Source: Akkermansia muciniphila (GTDB taxonomy: Bacteria > Verrucomicrobiota > Verrucomicrobiia > Limisphaerales > UBA9464). Taken from it: a stretch of 59,818 nucleotides of DNA. Positions 46,433 to 56,689 of this stretch are shown one piece after another. The stretch spans positions 1 to 59,818 of the forward strand of contig CAMAUY010000022.1 in NCBI GenBank assembly GCA_945861565.1, written 5' to 3'. Every line of letters begins with the position of its first letter. The stretch's first letter is position 1. The notes under the pieces were generated by a model. That model was given only the letters and a program-made list of their open reading frames with translations, searched no databases and had not been told where the DNA came from. A program made the translations under genes and the position numbers.

Positions 46433-48784
46433 ATGCATCACTCCCTGTTCGCCGGCCTCCTGCTGTCCGCACTTATTTGTCACGCTGAAGACTGGCCGCA
46501 ATTCCGGGGCAGCAATGCGAGCGGTGTTTCCTCCGGCAAAGGCGTCCCGCTCAATTTCTCCGCCGAAAACAAAATTGCCTGGCGTGCGAAGCTCGGCGAC
46601 GGCATCGGCTCGCCCATCGTGAAGAACGGCCGCGTGTTCACAACGGCCATCACAGGCGAGCAAAAGTCTACCGTCTTCAGTTTCGATGCGGCGAGCGGCA
46701 ACGTAATCTGGCGCACCGAGTTCGCCACGGGAACCCTGCCACGCATCACGCCGCCGAACAGCCATGCGTCCTCGACACCGGCCGCCGATGCGGAGCGCGT
46801 GTATGTGTATTTCAGCACCGTCGGCATTCTGGCCTTCGATACCCGCAGCGGAGTCGAAGTCTGGCGCCATACCCTACCGAAACCCGCCTACCTCATGGAC
46901 TGGGGTGCTGCGTCGTCACCCGTCGTCTATCGGGACACGGTTTTCTTCTGCCAGGATGACGACCTCGCACCTTTCGTTGTCGCGCTAGATGCGAAAACCG
47001 GCAAAGAGAAGTGGAAGACCCTGCGCAGTGAAATGCTCGCCGGCTATTCGTTGCCCGTACTGTGCGAGGCCAATGGGCGCACGGATCTCGTCATCGCTGG
47101 CAGCGGCAAACTGAAGGGGTATGATCCCGCCACCGGCAAGGAACTTTGGACCTGCAACACACTGTTGCGCACCATCATGACCTCCCCCGTCGTCCATGAG
47201 GGCGTGATCTATATCGCGGTTCAGAGCTACGGCGACGCGACCCGCACGCTAAAACACGCGCTGCTCGAATGGCTCGATACGAATCAAGACGGCCTCCTCG
47301 CCCGCGAAGAAACGCCGAAGGAATTTCACGAGCGCTTCGACGCCTCCGACAAAAACAAAGACAAGGTCATCGGCCCCGAGGAGATCGACACCGCGTTTCA
47401 ATCGCCCAACAACATGGCTGCCGGGGGCAACATCATCCAAGCCATCCGAGGCGGCGGCAAGGGTGATGTCACGAAGACGCATCTCCTCTGGAATCGCGAT
47501 CAGAAGACGCCCTCGAACCTCTCCTCACCCTTGTATTACAACCACCGACTCTACCTAGTGAAAGGCGGAGGCATGTCGAGTTGCTACGACGCGAGGGATG
47601 GCCGAACACTGTGGGAGCGCATCCGCCTCGGCAATCTCGGCGATTACTATGCCTCCCCGATCGCAGCGGATGGAAAAGTTTTCATCGCCGCAAAAAATGG
47701 GATTATCGTCATCCTCGAAGACGGCCCCGAATTGAAGGTACTCGGCAAGAACGATCTGGGTGAAGAAATCATCGCCACGCCCGCGATCGCCGACGGCCGA
47801 TTGTTTGTCCGCACCCGCGAAAGCCTCCTTTGCGTGGCCGAGCACGCACTCGCGCCGGCTTTGGCTGCCATCGCGAGGCCCGCTTTGCCCCCCCATTACC
47901 CGGAGATCACCTCGCAGCCGACCGGTGAGTCGCGGGTGTGGAATGGCTACACCGGCTCCGCCCTCGGCCAGGAATCATGGAGCGACGCAGAACTGGAAAG
48001 ACGGCTCCAACAACTGTTGAAGCTCAAGTACACGGCCATTGCCATTCCAACGACGGTTTCGCCTTTCACGCCCATCCGCGTCGACGGCGATACCGCGGGC
48101 CGTAACGCGTTCCGTGGTGCAAAAACATTTGAAAACCCGGAGGTGGCGGCGATCACGGCCCGTTTCCGCGAACGCGCAGCCAAGCTGGGATTCGAAATCA
48201 TCGTGGCCGCACCGGTGCAGGGTTCCGTGCTGCCGCAAATGGAGTTCACCGACGAAAAGGCGCTGACCGATCTCGTCACCCCGATGTGCGGCGAAGGCGT
48301 GGCGGTGCGGATGTGGAAAGGCTTTCAGGAAATCGGCCAAGCGGCACAAATCATTGCTAAGAACGATTCCCATCTCGGCGTGCCCGGACCGGACATGGTC
48401 CGGCGTCATTTGCACTCGAAGGAAAGCCTCCCCGCGTGGTTCGCCGAAGCCAAGACCCTCTATACCAGCGCCATGAATGAAATGTACCGCGCCAATACCC
48501 GCGCCCGCGAAGGTTCTCGCAGCCTCCCGCTCTATCACGCCAAGAAGCTGGAGTTCACCTATTATTTCCTCACGGCCATCGAATCGCTCTATAAGGCGCA
48601 CGATCCCGCCGTCCGGGCCGAATCCCTGGAAGCCGCGATGGAGTCCATGTACAGCGCCCTGGACTCCTATTCGGACGTGGCGCGAGACTCGAGCGACCTC
48701 GGGGCCATCGCTTTGCTCAATGAACACGGCTACCGCGCCTTGCGGAAGATCGTCCAGGAGGGCAGGCAAACGGCGTCGGAATAG
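46433..48784 (+). CDS. PQQ-type beta-propeller protein with an EF-hand pair and an unknown C-terminal domain
   Basis: A 783-residue exported protein, signal LFAGLLLSALICHAED. The first two thirds are propeller repeats of the PQQ/BamB kind (FSFDAASGNVIWRTE, FDTRSGVEVWRH, LDAKTGKEKWKT, YDPATGKELWTC), followed by DARDGRTLWER. Between blades, around residues 280-320, sit two EF-hand loops, DTNQDGLLAREE and DKNKDKVIGPEE, separated by about 25 residues. From about residue 500 the sequence changes to a helical domain (LQQLLKLKYTAIAIP, LGFEIIVAAPVQG, KLEFTYYFLTAIESLY) that I do not recognise. Calcium control of the propeller is possible. It is divergent from the sulfatase gene. Confidence 0.8.
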   Translation: MHHSLFAGLLLSALICHAEDWPQFRGSNASGVSSGKGVPLNFSAENKIAWRAKLGDGIGSPIVKNGRVFTTAITGEQKSTVFSFDAASGNVIWRTEFATGTLPRITPPNSHASSTPAADAERVYVYFSTVGILAFDTRSGVEVWRHTLPKPAYLMDWGAASSPVVYRDTVFFCQDDDLAPFVVALDAKTGKEKWKTLRSEMLAGYSLPVLCEANGRTDLVIAGSGKLKGYDPATGKELWTCNTLLRTIMTSPVVHEGVIYIAVQSYGDATRTLKHALLEWLDTNQDGLLAREETPKEFHERFDASDKNKDKVIGPEEIDTAFQSPNNMAAGGNIIQAIRGGGKGDVTKTHLLWNRDQKTPSNLSSPLYYNHRLYLVKGGGMSSCYDARDGRTLWERIRLGNLGDYYASPIAADGKVFIAAKNGIIVILEDGPELKVLGKNDLGEEIIATPAIADGRLFVRTRESLLCVAEHALAPALAAIARPALPPHYPEITSQPTGESRVWNGYTGSALGQESWSDAELERRLQQLLKLKYTAIAIPTTVSPFTPIRVDGDTAGRNAFRGAKTFENPEVAAITARFRERAAKLGFEIIVAAPVQGSVLPQMEFTDEKALTDLVTPMCGEGVAVRMWKGFQEIGQAAQIIAKNDSHLGVPGPDMVRRHLHSKESLPAWFAEAKTLYTSAMNEMYRANTRAREGSRSLPLYHAKKLEFTYYFLTAIESLYKAHDPAVRAESLEAAMESMYSALDSYSDVARDSSDLGAIALLNEHGYRALRKIVQEGRQTASE

Positions 48785-48818
48785 ACCCAACGAACCGATC
48801 GCACGGAGAGCCTCACGC

Positions 48819-51122
48819 TCACGGCAAGGCAAGGTAGGGTGTCTGGCTGTAGGGCCGGACTCCACGCGGCTGGCCCCATTCCAGATTGGGCTCGGCCTCC
48901 ATGCGGAACACCAACTCGCCGCCCGCCATCAAGTCCTCGTGACGCAAGTAGCTCTGGCCGTGCCTCTGACCGTTGAGGGTGACTTGGCCTAGGTAGACGT
49001 TGGCCTCGCTCAAACCTTCGGCACGTACGGTAAAGATGCGACCATTGGGCAGACGCAGGCTGGCCCGGCGCACAAAAGGGCGGCCCATCACGTACTCATT
49101 GCTCCCCGGTGCGACCGGATAGAAGCCAAACGCGCTGAACAGCAGCCAGGCTGACATCTGACCCAGATCGTCATTGCCGGCCAGACCCGCCGGACCGACA
49201 CGGTATTGGGAGGGCACAATTTGCGCGAGCCGACGTTGCGTCTTCCACGGGGCACCCCCGTAGCTATAGAGATAGGCGATATGGTGACTGGGCTCATTGC
49301 CATGGGCATAGTGCCCGATCAGGCCCGAAATGTCCTCCATGTGCGAATATTGCTTCGGATCCGCTTCAGCCTCGAAGATCTCGTCCAGGCGCCTGATCAA
49401 ACCCGCGTCACCGCCCAGATTCTCGATGAGCGCCGCGCAGTCATGCGGCATATACCAAGAGTATTGCCAGGCGCTGCCCTCCGTATAGTCGCTGCCATAG
49501 CCGGCGGCGGCCGGATTGAAGGGCTCGCGCCACCGGCCATCACTGCTCTTACCCCGCACGAAGCCGGTCTTGGGGTCCAGCAGGGCGCGGAAATATTGCG
49601 CCCGCTGGTAATAGCGGGCCGCCAACTCGGTTTCGCCGAGCGACTCGGCCATGCGCGCGAGCGTCCAATCATCAAACGCATATTCCAACGTCTTCGAAAC
49701 CCCCTCGGGCTCGCGGTCATGGGGGATATAGCCCAGCTTCATATAGTGCTCGAGCCCGCCGTACGGCTGGTACTCGGCACTGGCCGTCATTGCCTTGAGC
49801 GCGGCGGGGGCATCGAAGCCGCGCAACCCCTTGAGGAAGGCGTCAGCGATCACGGGCAGCGCGTGATACCCGATCATGCACCAGGTCTCGATGCCGTGGA
49901 ACTGCCAGACGGGAAGGATGCCATGGGGGCTTGCCTGCTGCGAGGCCAGCAGCGAGTTGATGAAATCGGCATTGCGCGCGGCGGGCTGCGTCAAGAGCAG
50001 CCAGGGATGGAGGGCGCGGTAGGTATCCCAGAGCGAGAAGGTCGAGTGAAAACGAAACCCTTCAGCCCGATGCACCTCGTTGTCCGGGCCGCGGTAGCGC
50101 CCGTCCCGATCCATAAACAGGCTGGGAGCCATCAGGCAGTGGTAGTGCGCGGTAAATAGGCTCTGGCGCATCTCGGGTTCGGCATCAATCTCAAGGACCC
50201 CCAAGGCCTCGACCCACGCCGACGCGGCGGCGGCGCGTTCGGCCTCGAAATCCCAGCCGGGCATCTCGGCGAGATTGGCGATCGCGCCCGCCTCACTGAC
50301 AGCCGAGATCGCGACCTTGATCATCAACTGATTCGCGGGCACAGCACCGAACTCGAAGGCCGCAACCAACGCGCGACCTTCCAGCACGCGCCGACCTTGC
50401 GGGTCTTGGCCTGGCGGTCGAAAGCCCCGGTACTCGACCGCTTCCTCGGTGCTGTGAATTTCATGCGCCCGAATGGGCTGCGAAAACTCGATGGCAAAAT
50501 AGAGCTGACGCCCCGGCGCCCAGCCGCGCGTCTCGCGCATGCCAGTGACGAGTCGCCCATTGCGGACACGCAGGCGCGACCAGAGGGTCTTGCCGGGGTA
50601 GTTGTAGACGCTGCTGCGAAGGTCGAGCAACAACTTGGCGGCGTCCCCCTTCACATAGTGGTAGCGATGCAGGCCCACGCGCTCGGTGCACGTCAACTCA
50701 ACCTCAACCTCGTGATCCAGCAACTTGACGGCGTAATAGCCCGGTTCACCACGCTCCAACTCATGCGAGAAACGCGAGCGATAACCACTTAAGGGGCGCT
50801 CGGGATAGCCGGGCTCCAACTTGGTGGGACCGGTGAAGGGCATTAAGAGGACATCCCCCAAGTCGCCGTGTCCGGTCCCCGAAAAATGAGTGTGCGAAAA
50901 ACCAAGGATCGAGTCGTCCTCGTAGCGGTAGCCGGCTGCCCAAGGGTAACTCTGGCGGTAGTGGCGGTGCTGGGTGTCAGGGCCGAGTTGCACCATGCCA
51001 AAGGGGCGCGTTGCGCCCGGATGACAATGGCCGTCGCCGCCCGTGCCGATAAAGACATCGACCGCGGCATAGGGGGAATCGGCGGCGCATGCGCGCACCG
51101 CTGGGAGATCAAAAATCGGCAT
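48819..51122 (-). CDS. Glycoside hydrolase family 92 (alpha-mannosidase family)
   Basis: A 767-residue protein with the GH92 pattern throughout: VDVFIGTGGDGHCHPGATRPFGM near the N-terminus, SILGFSHTHFSGTGHGDLGD, FSLWDTYRALHPWLLL, and SAWQYSWYMPHD, with a conserved QMSAWLLFSAFGFYPV segment near the end. The family consists of calcium-dependent exo-alpha-mannosidases, which trim mannose from N-glycans and yeast mannan. Its N-terminus (MPIFDLPAVRACAADSP) is not a convincing signal peptide, and no in-frame start exists upstream before a stop. It is 46 bases after the DUF1501 gene on the same strand. Confidence 0.92.
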   Translation of the reverse strand: MPIFDLPAVRACAADSPYAAVDVFIGTGGDGHCHPGATRPFGMVQLGPDTQHRHYRQSYPWAAGYRYEDDSILGFSHTHFSGTGHGDLGDVLLMPFTGPTKLEPGYPERPLSGYRSRFSHELERGEPGYYAVKLLDHEVEVELTCTERVGLHRYHYVKGDAAKLLLDLRSSVYNYPGKTLWSRLRVRNGRLVTGMRETRGWAPGRQLYFAIEFSQPIRAHEIHSTEEAVEYRGFRPPGQDPQGRRVLEGRALVAAFEFGAVPANQLMIKVAISAVSEAGAIANLAEMPGWDFEAERAAAASAWVEALGVLEIDAEPEMRQSLFTAHYHCLMAPSLFMDRDGRYRGPDNEVHRAEGFRFHSTFSLWDTYRALHPWLLLTQPAARNADFINSLLASQQASPHGILPVWQFHGIETWCMIGYHALPVIADAFLKGLRGFDAPAALKAMTASAEYQPYGGLEHYMKLGYIPHDREPEGVSKTLEYAFDDWTLARMAESLGETELAARYYQRAQYFRALLDPKTGFVRGKSSDGRWREPFNPAAAGYGSDYTEGSAWQYSWYMPHDCAALIENLGGDAGLIRRLDEIFEAEADPKQYSHMEDISGLIGHYAHGNEPSHHIAYLYSYGGAPWKTQRRLAQIVPSQYRVGPAGLAGNDDLGQMSAWLLFSAFGFYPVAPGSNEYVMGRPFVRRASLRLPNGRIFTVRAEGLSEANVYLGQVTLNGQRHGQSYLRHEDLMAGGELVFRMEAEPNLEWGQPRGVRPYSQTPYLALP

Positions 51123-51168
51123 CGCGGGAAGTCTAGGAGGTCTGGCGGCGGCGGCAATCCCGAGTGGT

Positions 51169-52575
51169 TCAGATTAACTCCCGAATCGGCTCGCCTCCCT
51201 CAACGATGAAACGCGGCCGACCCTGGTGATCGAGATAGGTCTCGCCGAGCGGCACGCCAAAATGATGGTAGATTGTTGCCGCCAGATCCCCCGGCGTCAC
51301 CGGGCGTTCCCGGATCGCTCCGCCGTCGCGTTCCGTCGATCCAATCACCTGACCATGGCGAAACCCGCCGCCAGCGAGTGTCATCGACATGACCACCGGC
51401 CAGTGGTCGCGGCCGTCGGAACTATCCTGGGTTCCAATCTTCGGCGTCCGGCCGAACTCTCCCATCGCCAGGACGAGCACGTCCTCCAGCATTCCCCGGT
51501 CGGCAAGATCGCCCACCAAGGTGGTTAGGAGATGATCGAACACGGGCAGCAGCGGCCGCAGGCCATTCCAAATTCCACCGTAGGGAGGAATATTATCCCC
51601 GTGATTGTCCCAGGTCCCCGAGGCGGAGTGGTTGCTGAGATCGATCGTCACAAAGCTGACACCCGACTCCACGAGGCGCCGCGCCAGCAGAGCCTGTCGG
51701 CACCAGTCATGCCCGCCGTACCGATCCTGAATCTTCTGGGGTTCCCTCGACAGGTCGAAGGCGGCCTGGGCGCGTTCCCCGGCCACGAGATCAAACGCCT
51801 CGTGCCCGAAGCGGTCGAACGCAGCCATCGCACCCGACGCGTCGATGTCGCCCCGCAGCGTGTCCAGTTGCTCCACGAGCGCACGGCGGGTCCGCAGTCG
51901 GTCCAGCGTCAACCCGGAGGGGAGTTGGAAAAGTTGGCTGACGTTGTCCCCTCGAAACGGGTCGTACGCCTTGCCGAGATACCCACCCCAGGCCACATGC
52001 GATCGAGACTGCATGTTCAAAACAACCGAGGGCGGCATTCCACGCTGGTTTGCGCCACGCAGTTTCGCCACGACGGAGGCGATGGCCGGGTAAAGGTGCC
52101 CCTTTGGATTCAAGCGGGGTTCGGCCTCCAGGTTGCCCGTTTGAAAAACCTGATTGGGTTCGTGATTGCTTTCCCGCGCATCCACCGACCGGATGATCGT
52201 GAACTTATCCATCATCGCGGCCTGCTTCGGCAGATACTCACAGATGTGGACACCCGGCAGGCTGGTGGGAATGTCCTTGAATGGCCCTCGAATCTCCAGC
52301 GGCGCGTCAGGCTTAACATCCCACGTGTCGATATGACTCGGCCCCCCGGTCATCCAGAGCAGAATGACGCTCTTGTTTCGGCCCATCGACTGTCCCTTTG
52401 CGGCGGCCTCCGCTCGCAACCGCATTAAATCCGGAAGCGTCAAACCCGCCAAACCCGCCAAACCCGCCTTGAGCATGCTGCGCCGGCTGAAGACGTTCAC
52501 CCCTTCACGCGCCCGCGGGTTAAAGTTCGCAAAGGCATGTCGGGCCAAGTGCTCATGGTGGCCAGTTCCGCGCAT
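51169..52575 (-). CDS. DUF1501 family Tat-exported protein
   Basis: A 468-residue protein from ATG 52575. The Tat signal is FSRRSMLKAGLAGLAGLTLP. DUF1501 motifs include [67 protein letters not shown] and GRDHWPVVMSMTLAGGGF. It differs from the other two copies in the window, having no PSCyt/DUF1553 partner here; its downstream neighbour is GH92. Three in-frame copies of a nine-base unit encode the AGL repeats of the signal core (52441-52467). Confidence 0.9.
   Translation of the reverse strand: MRGTGHHEHLARHAFANFNPRAREGVNVFSRRSMLKAGLAGLAGLTLPDLMRLRAEAAAKGQSMGRNKSVILLWMTGGPSHIDTWDVKPDAPLEIRGPFKDIPTSLPGVHICEYLPKQAAMMDKFTIIRSVDARESNHEPNQVFQTGNLEAEPRLNPKGHLYPAIASVVAKLRGANQRGMPPSVVLNMQSRSHVAWGGYLGKAYDPFRGDNVSQLFQLPSGLTLDRLRTRRALVEQLDTLRGDIDASGAMAAFDRFGHEAFDLVAGERAQAAFDLSREPQKIQDRYGGHDWCRQALLARRLVESGVSFVTIDLSNHSASGTWDNHGDNIPPYGGIWNGLRPLLPVFDHLLTTLVGDLADRGMLEDVLVLAMGEFGRTPKIGTQDSSDGRDHWPVVMSMTLAGGGFRHGQVIGSTERDGGAIRERPVTPGDLAATIYHHFGVPLGETYLDHQGRPRFIVEGGEPIRELI
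52441..52467. repeat. Nine-base tandem repeat inside a Tat signal sequence
   Basis: CAAACCCGC is repeated three times in a row. On the coding (minus) strand it gives the repeated Ala-Gly-Leu units of the DUF1501 signal peptide core. Repeats like this can change in number and so alter the length of the hydrophobic core in frame. It may simply reflect codon preference. Confidence 0.6.
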
Positions 52576-52750
52576 CCCCCCAGTCTACTGGCACCCCCGA
52601 ATTCCGGTCAAAGCTTCATTCCAGGGTTCACGAGCTCCGGACCTCCCGTGCGGGGTCCGTTGCACCCGGGGGTCCGGCAAAGAATGAGAACCGCTGCGGG
52701 GGGAGTCGCGCGGGTTGACGAGACGAGCCACCCGCCCCAATGCTCTGGAG

Positions 52751-54778
52751 ATGCCCGATTCGAAGTTCGACCGCACCGGGGTGTGCCTGCTGGCTTTATG
52801 CGCAACGCTTGATCTCGGAACTCACCCGGCGCTCGCAACCAACCCGCCCAAGCCGCTGACCCGTTCCCCGTACCTGCAATCCGCCAGCCCAACGATGATG
52901 CACGTCGCCTGGCGGACGGAAGGCCCCACGGATCCCGTCGTGCGGTTCGGCACAAATCCAGACAATCTAAACCTGAGCTCCGCCATGAACGCAATCGTCG
53001 TGCGGGTCGCCTTGGGAACCAACGGCCAGGAACTGCTCCCACACTGGAGAGAACTGCGCACGCCCGAGAATCTCCGCCTCCCCAGGCTGCACTCGGCTCC
53101 CGTCGGAACCTTCCAGTACGAAGCGCGCCTCACGGGTCTCCTCCCCGACACGCGCTACGACTACGCCGTATTTGACGGCACGAATCGACTGACACCCGCG
53201 GACGGATCCTATCAGTTCACCACGCACCCAACGGTGGGAACGGTGCGTCCCTGCCAGTTCTGGGTCCTCGGCGATGGGGGCACGGGGCGAGAGCCGCAAT
53301 ACGCCGTCCACGAGGCGATGCTGGATACGACGCGAAAGGAAGGGCACCCCATCGACTTTTGGCTCCACGCCGGGGACATGGCCTATGGCACCGGCCGCGA
53401 CGTCGAGTTCCAAACGCGTTTCTTCGAAACCTACGATCGCACGCTCCGCCACAAAATCTGCTGGCCCACCATGGGCAATCACGAGGGACACACCTCGAAA
53501 GGCACCACCGGAGTCGGTCCCTATTACGATGCGTACATCGTTCCGACCCGCGGTGAAGTGGGTGGCGTCGCCTCCGGCACCGAAGCGTATTATTCTTTCG
53601 ACTACAGCAATATACATTTTATCTGCCTCGACTCCCACGATCTGGACCGCAAACCGACCTCCGGCATGGCAAAATGGCTCAAAGCCGACCTGGACAAGGC
53701 GCAGGCAGATTGGTTGATCGCCTTTTGGCACCACCCTCCTTATACCAAGGGTAGCCACGACAGCGACAAGGAAAAGGACCTCACGGAAATGCGCCGTTAT
53801 ATCATGCCCGTCATCGAGGCCGGTGGCGTCGATCTCGTACTGACGGGCCATTCCCACACCTACGAGCGCTCCATGCTCATGGACGGAGCTTATGCAACCC
53901 CCACCGTCAGCGAGAACGTAATCCTCGATGACGGGGACGGTGATCCGCAAGGGGACGGGCCGTACCGGAAGAGTGCCGGAATCCACCCGCACGAAGGAAC
54001 GGTCCAGGTCGTGGCTGGAAACGCTGGGCAAACGTTGGGAAGGACCGGAACCCAGCCGGTGATGAAACGAACGATCGTCGAACACGGCTCGGTGTTGGTG
54101 AGCGTCAACGGGGACACGCTCGTCGGCCGCATGATCAACCGGAACGGGACCCAGCGGGACTTGTTCAGCATCGTCAAGCGCGGGACAGTCCCCGTCAGCC
54201 GGCTCGCCCTTCCCTGGCAACCCCCGGAGTACAAGAAACCGACCCATGAAACGAAGAAGAAAGCCGCCATGGCCGTTGACCACACGGTGATCATCCCACG
54301 CGAGGCGGAGTGGGAGTACCTGGCGGGAGCCTCACCGCGCGGTATGAGTTGGACCCGGCTCAACTTCGCGGCCCACGGCTGGAGGACTGGCACGGCTGCC
54401 TTCGGTTTCGGTGCAGGCACCTACGGGACGGAACTGAAAGATCTCCGGCGCAAGGCGGGATCAATCTATCTCAGGAAAGAATTCCAGATCGCTCAGGCCG
54501 ACCGCGTTGCCGAATTGGGACTCTGGATCGACTATGCGGATGGGTTCATTGCCTACATTAACGGGCGTGAAGTTGCCCGCGTCGGCATCTCCCGCAGCAG
54601 TGGCCGCAACGCCCAAGGCATCAAACCCCGGGAGGAAATTGATCCCACTTACGTCGTTCTCAAGGACATCAGCGCGTGCCTAAAAGATGGGCTCAACCTT
54701 CTCGCAATCGAAGCGCACGTTGCCTCGGGAGAGTCCCTCGATTTCCGACTCGACCCATCCCTCATCCTGGAGGATTAA
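52751..54778 (+). CDS. Purple-acid-phosphatase-like metallophosphoesterase, exported
   Basis: From ATG 52751 the protein has 675 residues; an in-frame TTG (52715) is an alternative. The order is signal peptide (VCLLALCATLDLGTHPALA), a fibronectin-like N-domain (SPYLQSASPTMMHVAWRTEGP), and a calcineurin-type domain with all metal-ligand blocks: LGDGGTG (about 173-179), HAGDMAYGTG, MGNHEGH, FWHHPP and GHSHTYERS. This is the architecture of plant-type purple acid phosphatases, so phosphate-ester hydrolysis is likely. A further 150 residues of beta-rich sequence follow (YLRKEFQI, LWIDYADGFIAYINGREV). It lies seven bases from the TPR gene. Confidence 0.9.
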   Translation: MPDSKFDRTGVCLLALCATLDLGTHPALATNPPKPLTRSPYLQSASPTMMHVAWRTEGPTDPVVRFGTNPDNLNLSSAMNAIVVRVALGTNGQELLPHWRELRTPENLRLPRLHSAPVGTFQYEARLTGLLPDTRYDYAVFDGTNRLTPADGSYQFTTHPTVGTVRPCQFWVLGDGGTGREPQYAVHEAMLDTTRKEGHPIDFWLHAGDMAYGTGRDVEFQTRFFETYDRTLRHKICWPTMGNHEGHTSKGTTGVGPYYDAYIVPTRGEVGGVASGTEAYYSFDYSNIHFICLDSHDLDRKPTSGMAKWLKADLDKAQADWLIAFWHHPPYTKGSHDSDKEKDLTEMRRYIMPVIEAGGVDLVLTGHSHTYERSMLMDGAYATPTVSENVILDDGDGDPQGDGPYRKSAGIHPHEGTVQVVAGNAGQTLGRTGTQPVMKRTIVEHGSVLVSVNGDTLVGRMINRNGTQRDLFSIVKRGTVPVSRLALPWQPPEYKKPTHETKKKAAMAVDHTVIIPREAEWEYLAGASPRGMSWTRLNFAAHGWRTGTAAFGFGAGTYGTELKDLRRKAGSIYLRKEFQIAQADRVAELGLWIDYADGFIAYINGREVARVGISRSSGRNAQGIKPREEIDPTYVVLKDISACLKDGLNLLAIEAHVASGESLDFRLDPSLILED

Positions 54779-54785
54779 GCCGTCT

Positions 54786-55745
54786 ATGTTCACATCTCTC
54801 CGCCTCATAGGTTCGGTCGGCGCCGTCGGGACCACGCTGCTCATCGGCCTGATTCGTGTGCAGGCGCATGAAGGGCCCGAGCACGAAATCGAGGAGCTCA
54901 CGGAACAGATTGCCAAGGGTGAAACCGCCGACCTTCTGCTGCAACGCGCGATCGAATACCGGGTGCTGGGTAGGAACAACGAGGCCGGGCGCGACCTGGA
55001 ACAGGCGGTCCGACTGGACCCGGCCTCGTCGCTGATTCAAAGCGAGTTGGGCCGGGTCTATTTTACTTTGGGCAAGACGAATGAAGCCATCGACCTGTTG
55101 AGCGAAGCACTCAAGACAAAGACAGATGATCCGACAACACTGGGTGCGCTGCGGGTATTGCGTGCGGAATTCCTGGGAGCCCGAAGTGAGAACCGGAAGG
55201 CTCTCGACGACTGCGAAGCCGCGATCCGCACACAACTGTCAAACGTCGAGTGGTACCTCCTCCGCAGCGACCTCCACCGCCGCCTCCATCAAAAAAAGGA
55301 ACGAATCGCCGGCCTCGATCAAGGCATCCTGGAAACCGGCGCCGGCATCTTGGAAATCGAGCGCGTCGAGGCGTTGTTGGACGATCGCCAATTCCAAGCC
55401 GCTCTTCCCTCCATTGAGCGGGAGTTGCACTCCTCCCGAATCCGCAGCTCCTGGTTGATTCGTCGGGCCCGTGCGCGACTCGGGTTGGGGGAGAAGGAGT
55501 CGGCCAAGAGGGACCTCGAGAGCGCCCTCAGAGAGATCGTCCCACGCATGGCGGGAGCGACCGCCAATGCCACCCTGCTGACGGAAAGAGCTCTCGCACA
55601 CGAACTGCTCGGAGACAACGAGGCGGCGCGAGTGTATTACAAACAAGCGCGCGAAGCGGGAGCCGAGGATTGGGTCCAAGACAAAATCAAGGCCCTGAAG
55701 GCCGAAAAAGACACGGCCGTTGAAGACGAGACGGCGACGAAGTAA
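54786..55745 (+). CDS. TPR-repeat exported protein
   Basis: From ATG 54786 the protein has 319 residues. A signal peptide (GSVGAVGTTLLIGLIRVQAHEG) is followed by helical repeats with TPR spacing: RAIEYRVLGRNNEAGRDLEQAVRLDP, LGRVYFTLGKTNEAIDLLSEAL, and ALAHELLGDNEAARVYYKQAREAG near the end. The frame extends upstream to 54687 inside the phosphatase gene, but the signal peptide supports the later start. It follows the phosphatase gene by seven bases, so both are probably co-transcribed and the TPR protein may assist or anchor the phosphatase. Confidence 0.8.
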   Translation: MFTSLRLIGSVGAVGTTLLIGLIRVQAHEGPEHEIEELTEQIAKGETADLLLQRAIEYRVLGRNNEAGRDLEQAVRLDPASSLIQSELGRVYFTLGKTNEAIDLLSEALKTKTDDPTTLGALRVLRAEFLGARSENRKALDDCEAAIRTQLSNVEWYLLRSDLHRRLHQKKERIAGLDQGILETGAGILEIERVEALLDDRQFQAALPSIERELHSSRIRSSWLIRRARARLGLGEKESAKRDLESALREIVPRMAGATANATLLTERALAHELLGDNEAARVYYKQAREAGAEDWVQDKIKALKAEKDTAVEDETATK

Positions 55746-55766
55746 GTCGCCCGATCTCCCCACTGC

Positions 55767-56567
55767 CTATCGTTTCCTGCCGGTGCTCCGTTCCATCATC
55801 CAATAAACATCCGGGTTGTTAGCCGAGCTCACGTTGAGCGCGAGGCCGGTTCCTTTCTTTAGAACGGGGCGCGTGCGGGGGTCGATCCATTTTCGGATCT
55901 CCGAATGACCATCGGCAAAATTGAGTCCACCCGCGTTGTTATGGTAGCTCGCAGGATAATCCACAATACGCCAACTCGCCGGCTTGACGGGATCGAAGCC
56001 CACCATATCGACGGAGAACGTCGCGTCGTTGATGCTGTCTTCGCGCTCGTCCAGCAGGAGCCAGGTCCCGGTCGGGCCAGGCGAAACCATGTCGGAAGAT
56101 TTCAAGATCGTCTTCCACTCGCCAGCATCCCACGGCGGCCCGATGAAATGGTTCATCGAAACGCTGCGAATCCGAGGCATCAAGGCACTCCCGAGCTTCA
56201 CCGCACTTTGGTCTGCCGGACATCGGTAAATGGCCCAGGATTGAGTATAGGGGAAGAGCAGGCTTTCCTTGATCATCAGGTAGTTCGTGTTCTCCCGGTT
56301 GCCGCCGTTGAAATCGAGCCAGCCGCGCATCCAGGTTTCGTTGCGAGTGGGGGTACCCCCGCCAAGGTTGGGAGCAACGCGGTCGCGGTTATCATCGGTG
56401 TACATCACCCACGCCAGACCCAATTGCTTCAGATTGCTCATGCACAGAATGCCGTGCGCCTTGGTTTTTGCTTTGGCCAGCGCGGGCAGTAGCATCCCGG
56501 CAAGAATCGCAATGATGGCAATGACGACCAGCAGTTCGATTAGGGTGAATGCGCGGCGACGATTCAT
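55767..56567 (-). CDS. Pseudopilin-like protein (DUF1559-like)
   Basis: From ATG 56567, after the ribosome-binding site CCCCGAGG, the protein has 266 residues. MNRRRA precedes the same methylation helix as in the other three pseudopilins ([20 protein letters not shown], then PALAKAK). The globular part has [16 protein letters not shown] and ends with the H-x9-DG motif in [16 protein letters not shown]. The frame remains open for 39 codons upstream, but that part has no pilin leader features. It is convergent with the TPR gene and divergent from the sugar dehydrogenase gene. Confidence 0.85.
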   Translation of the reverse strand: MNRRRAFTLIELLVVIAIIAILAGMLLPALAKAKTKAHGILCMSNLKQLGLAWVMYTDDNRDRVAPNLGGGTPTRNETWMRGWLDFNGGNRENTNYLMIKESLLFPYTQSWAIYRCPADQSAVKLGSALMPRIRSVSMNHFIGPPWDAGEWKTILKSSDMVSPGPTGTWLLLDEREDSINDATFSVDMVGFDPVKPASWRIVDYPASYHNNAGGLNFADGHSEIRKWIDPRTRPVLKKGTGLALNVSSANNPDVYWMMERSTGRKR

Positions 56568-56689
56568 ATGCCTCGGGGTGAGTCTTGTCCAAACCTCCTG
56601 GATCGCAACCTGGGTGGCAAGCCAACAGTTACGGAGCCTGGATGGAGACTTGACCCAGGCTGGGGGGAATTCACGCTCTGACAAATCGC

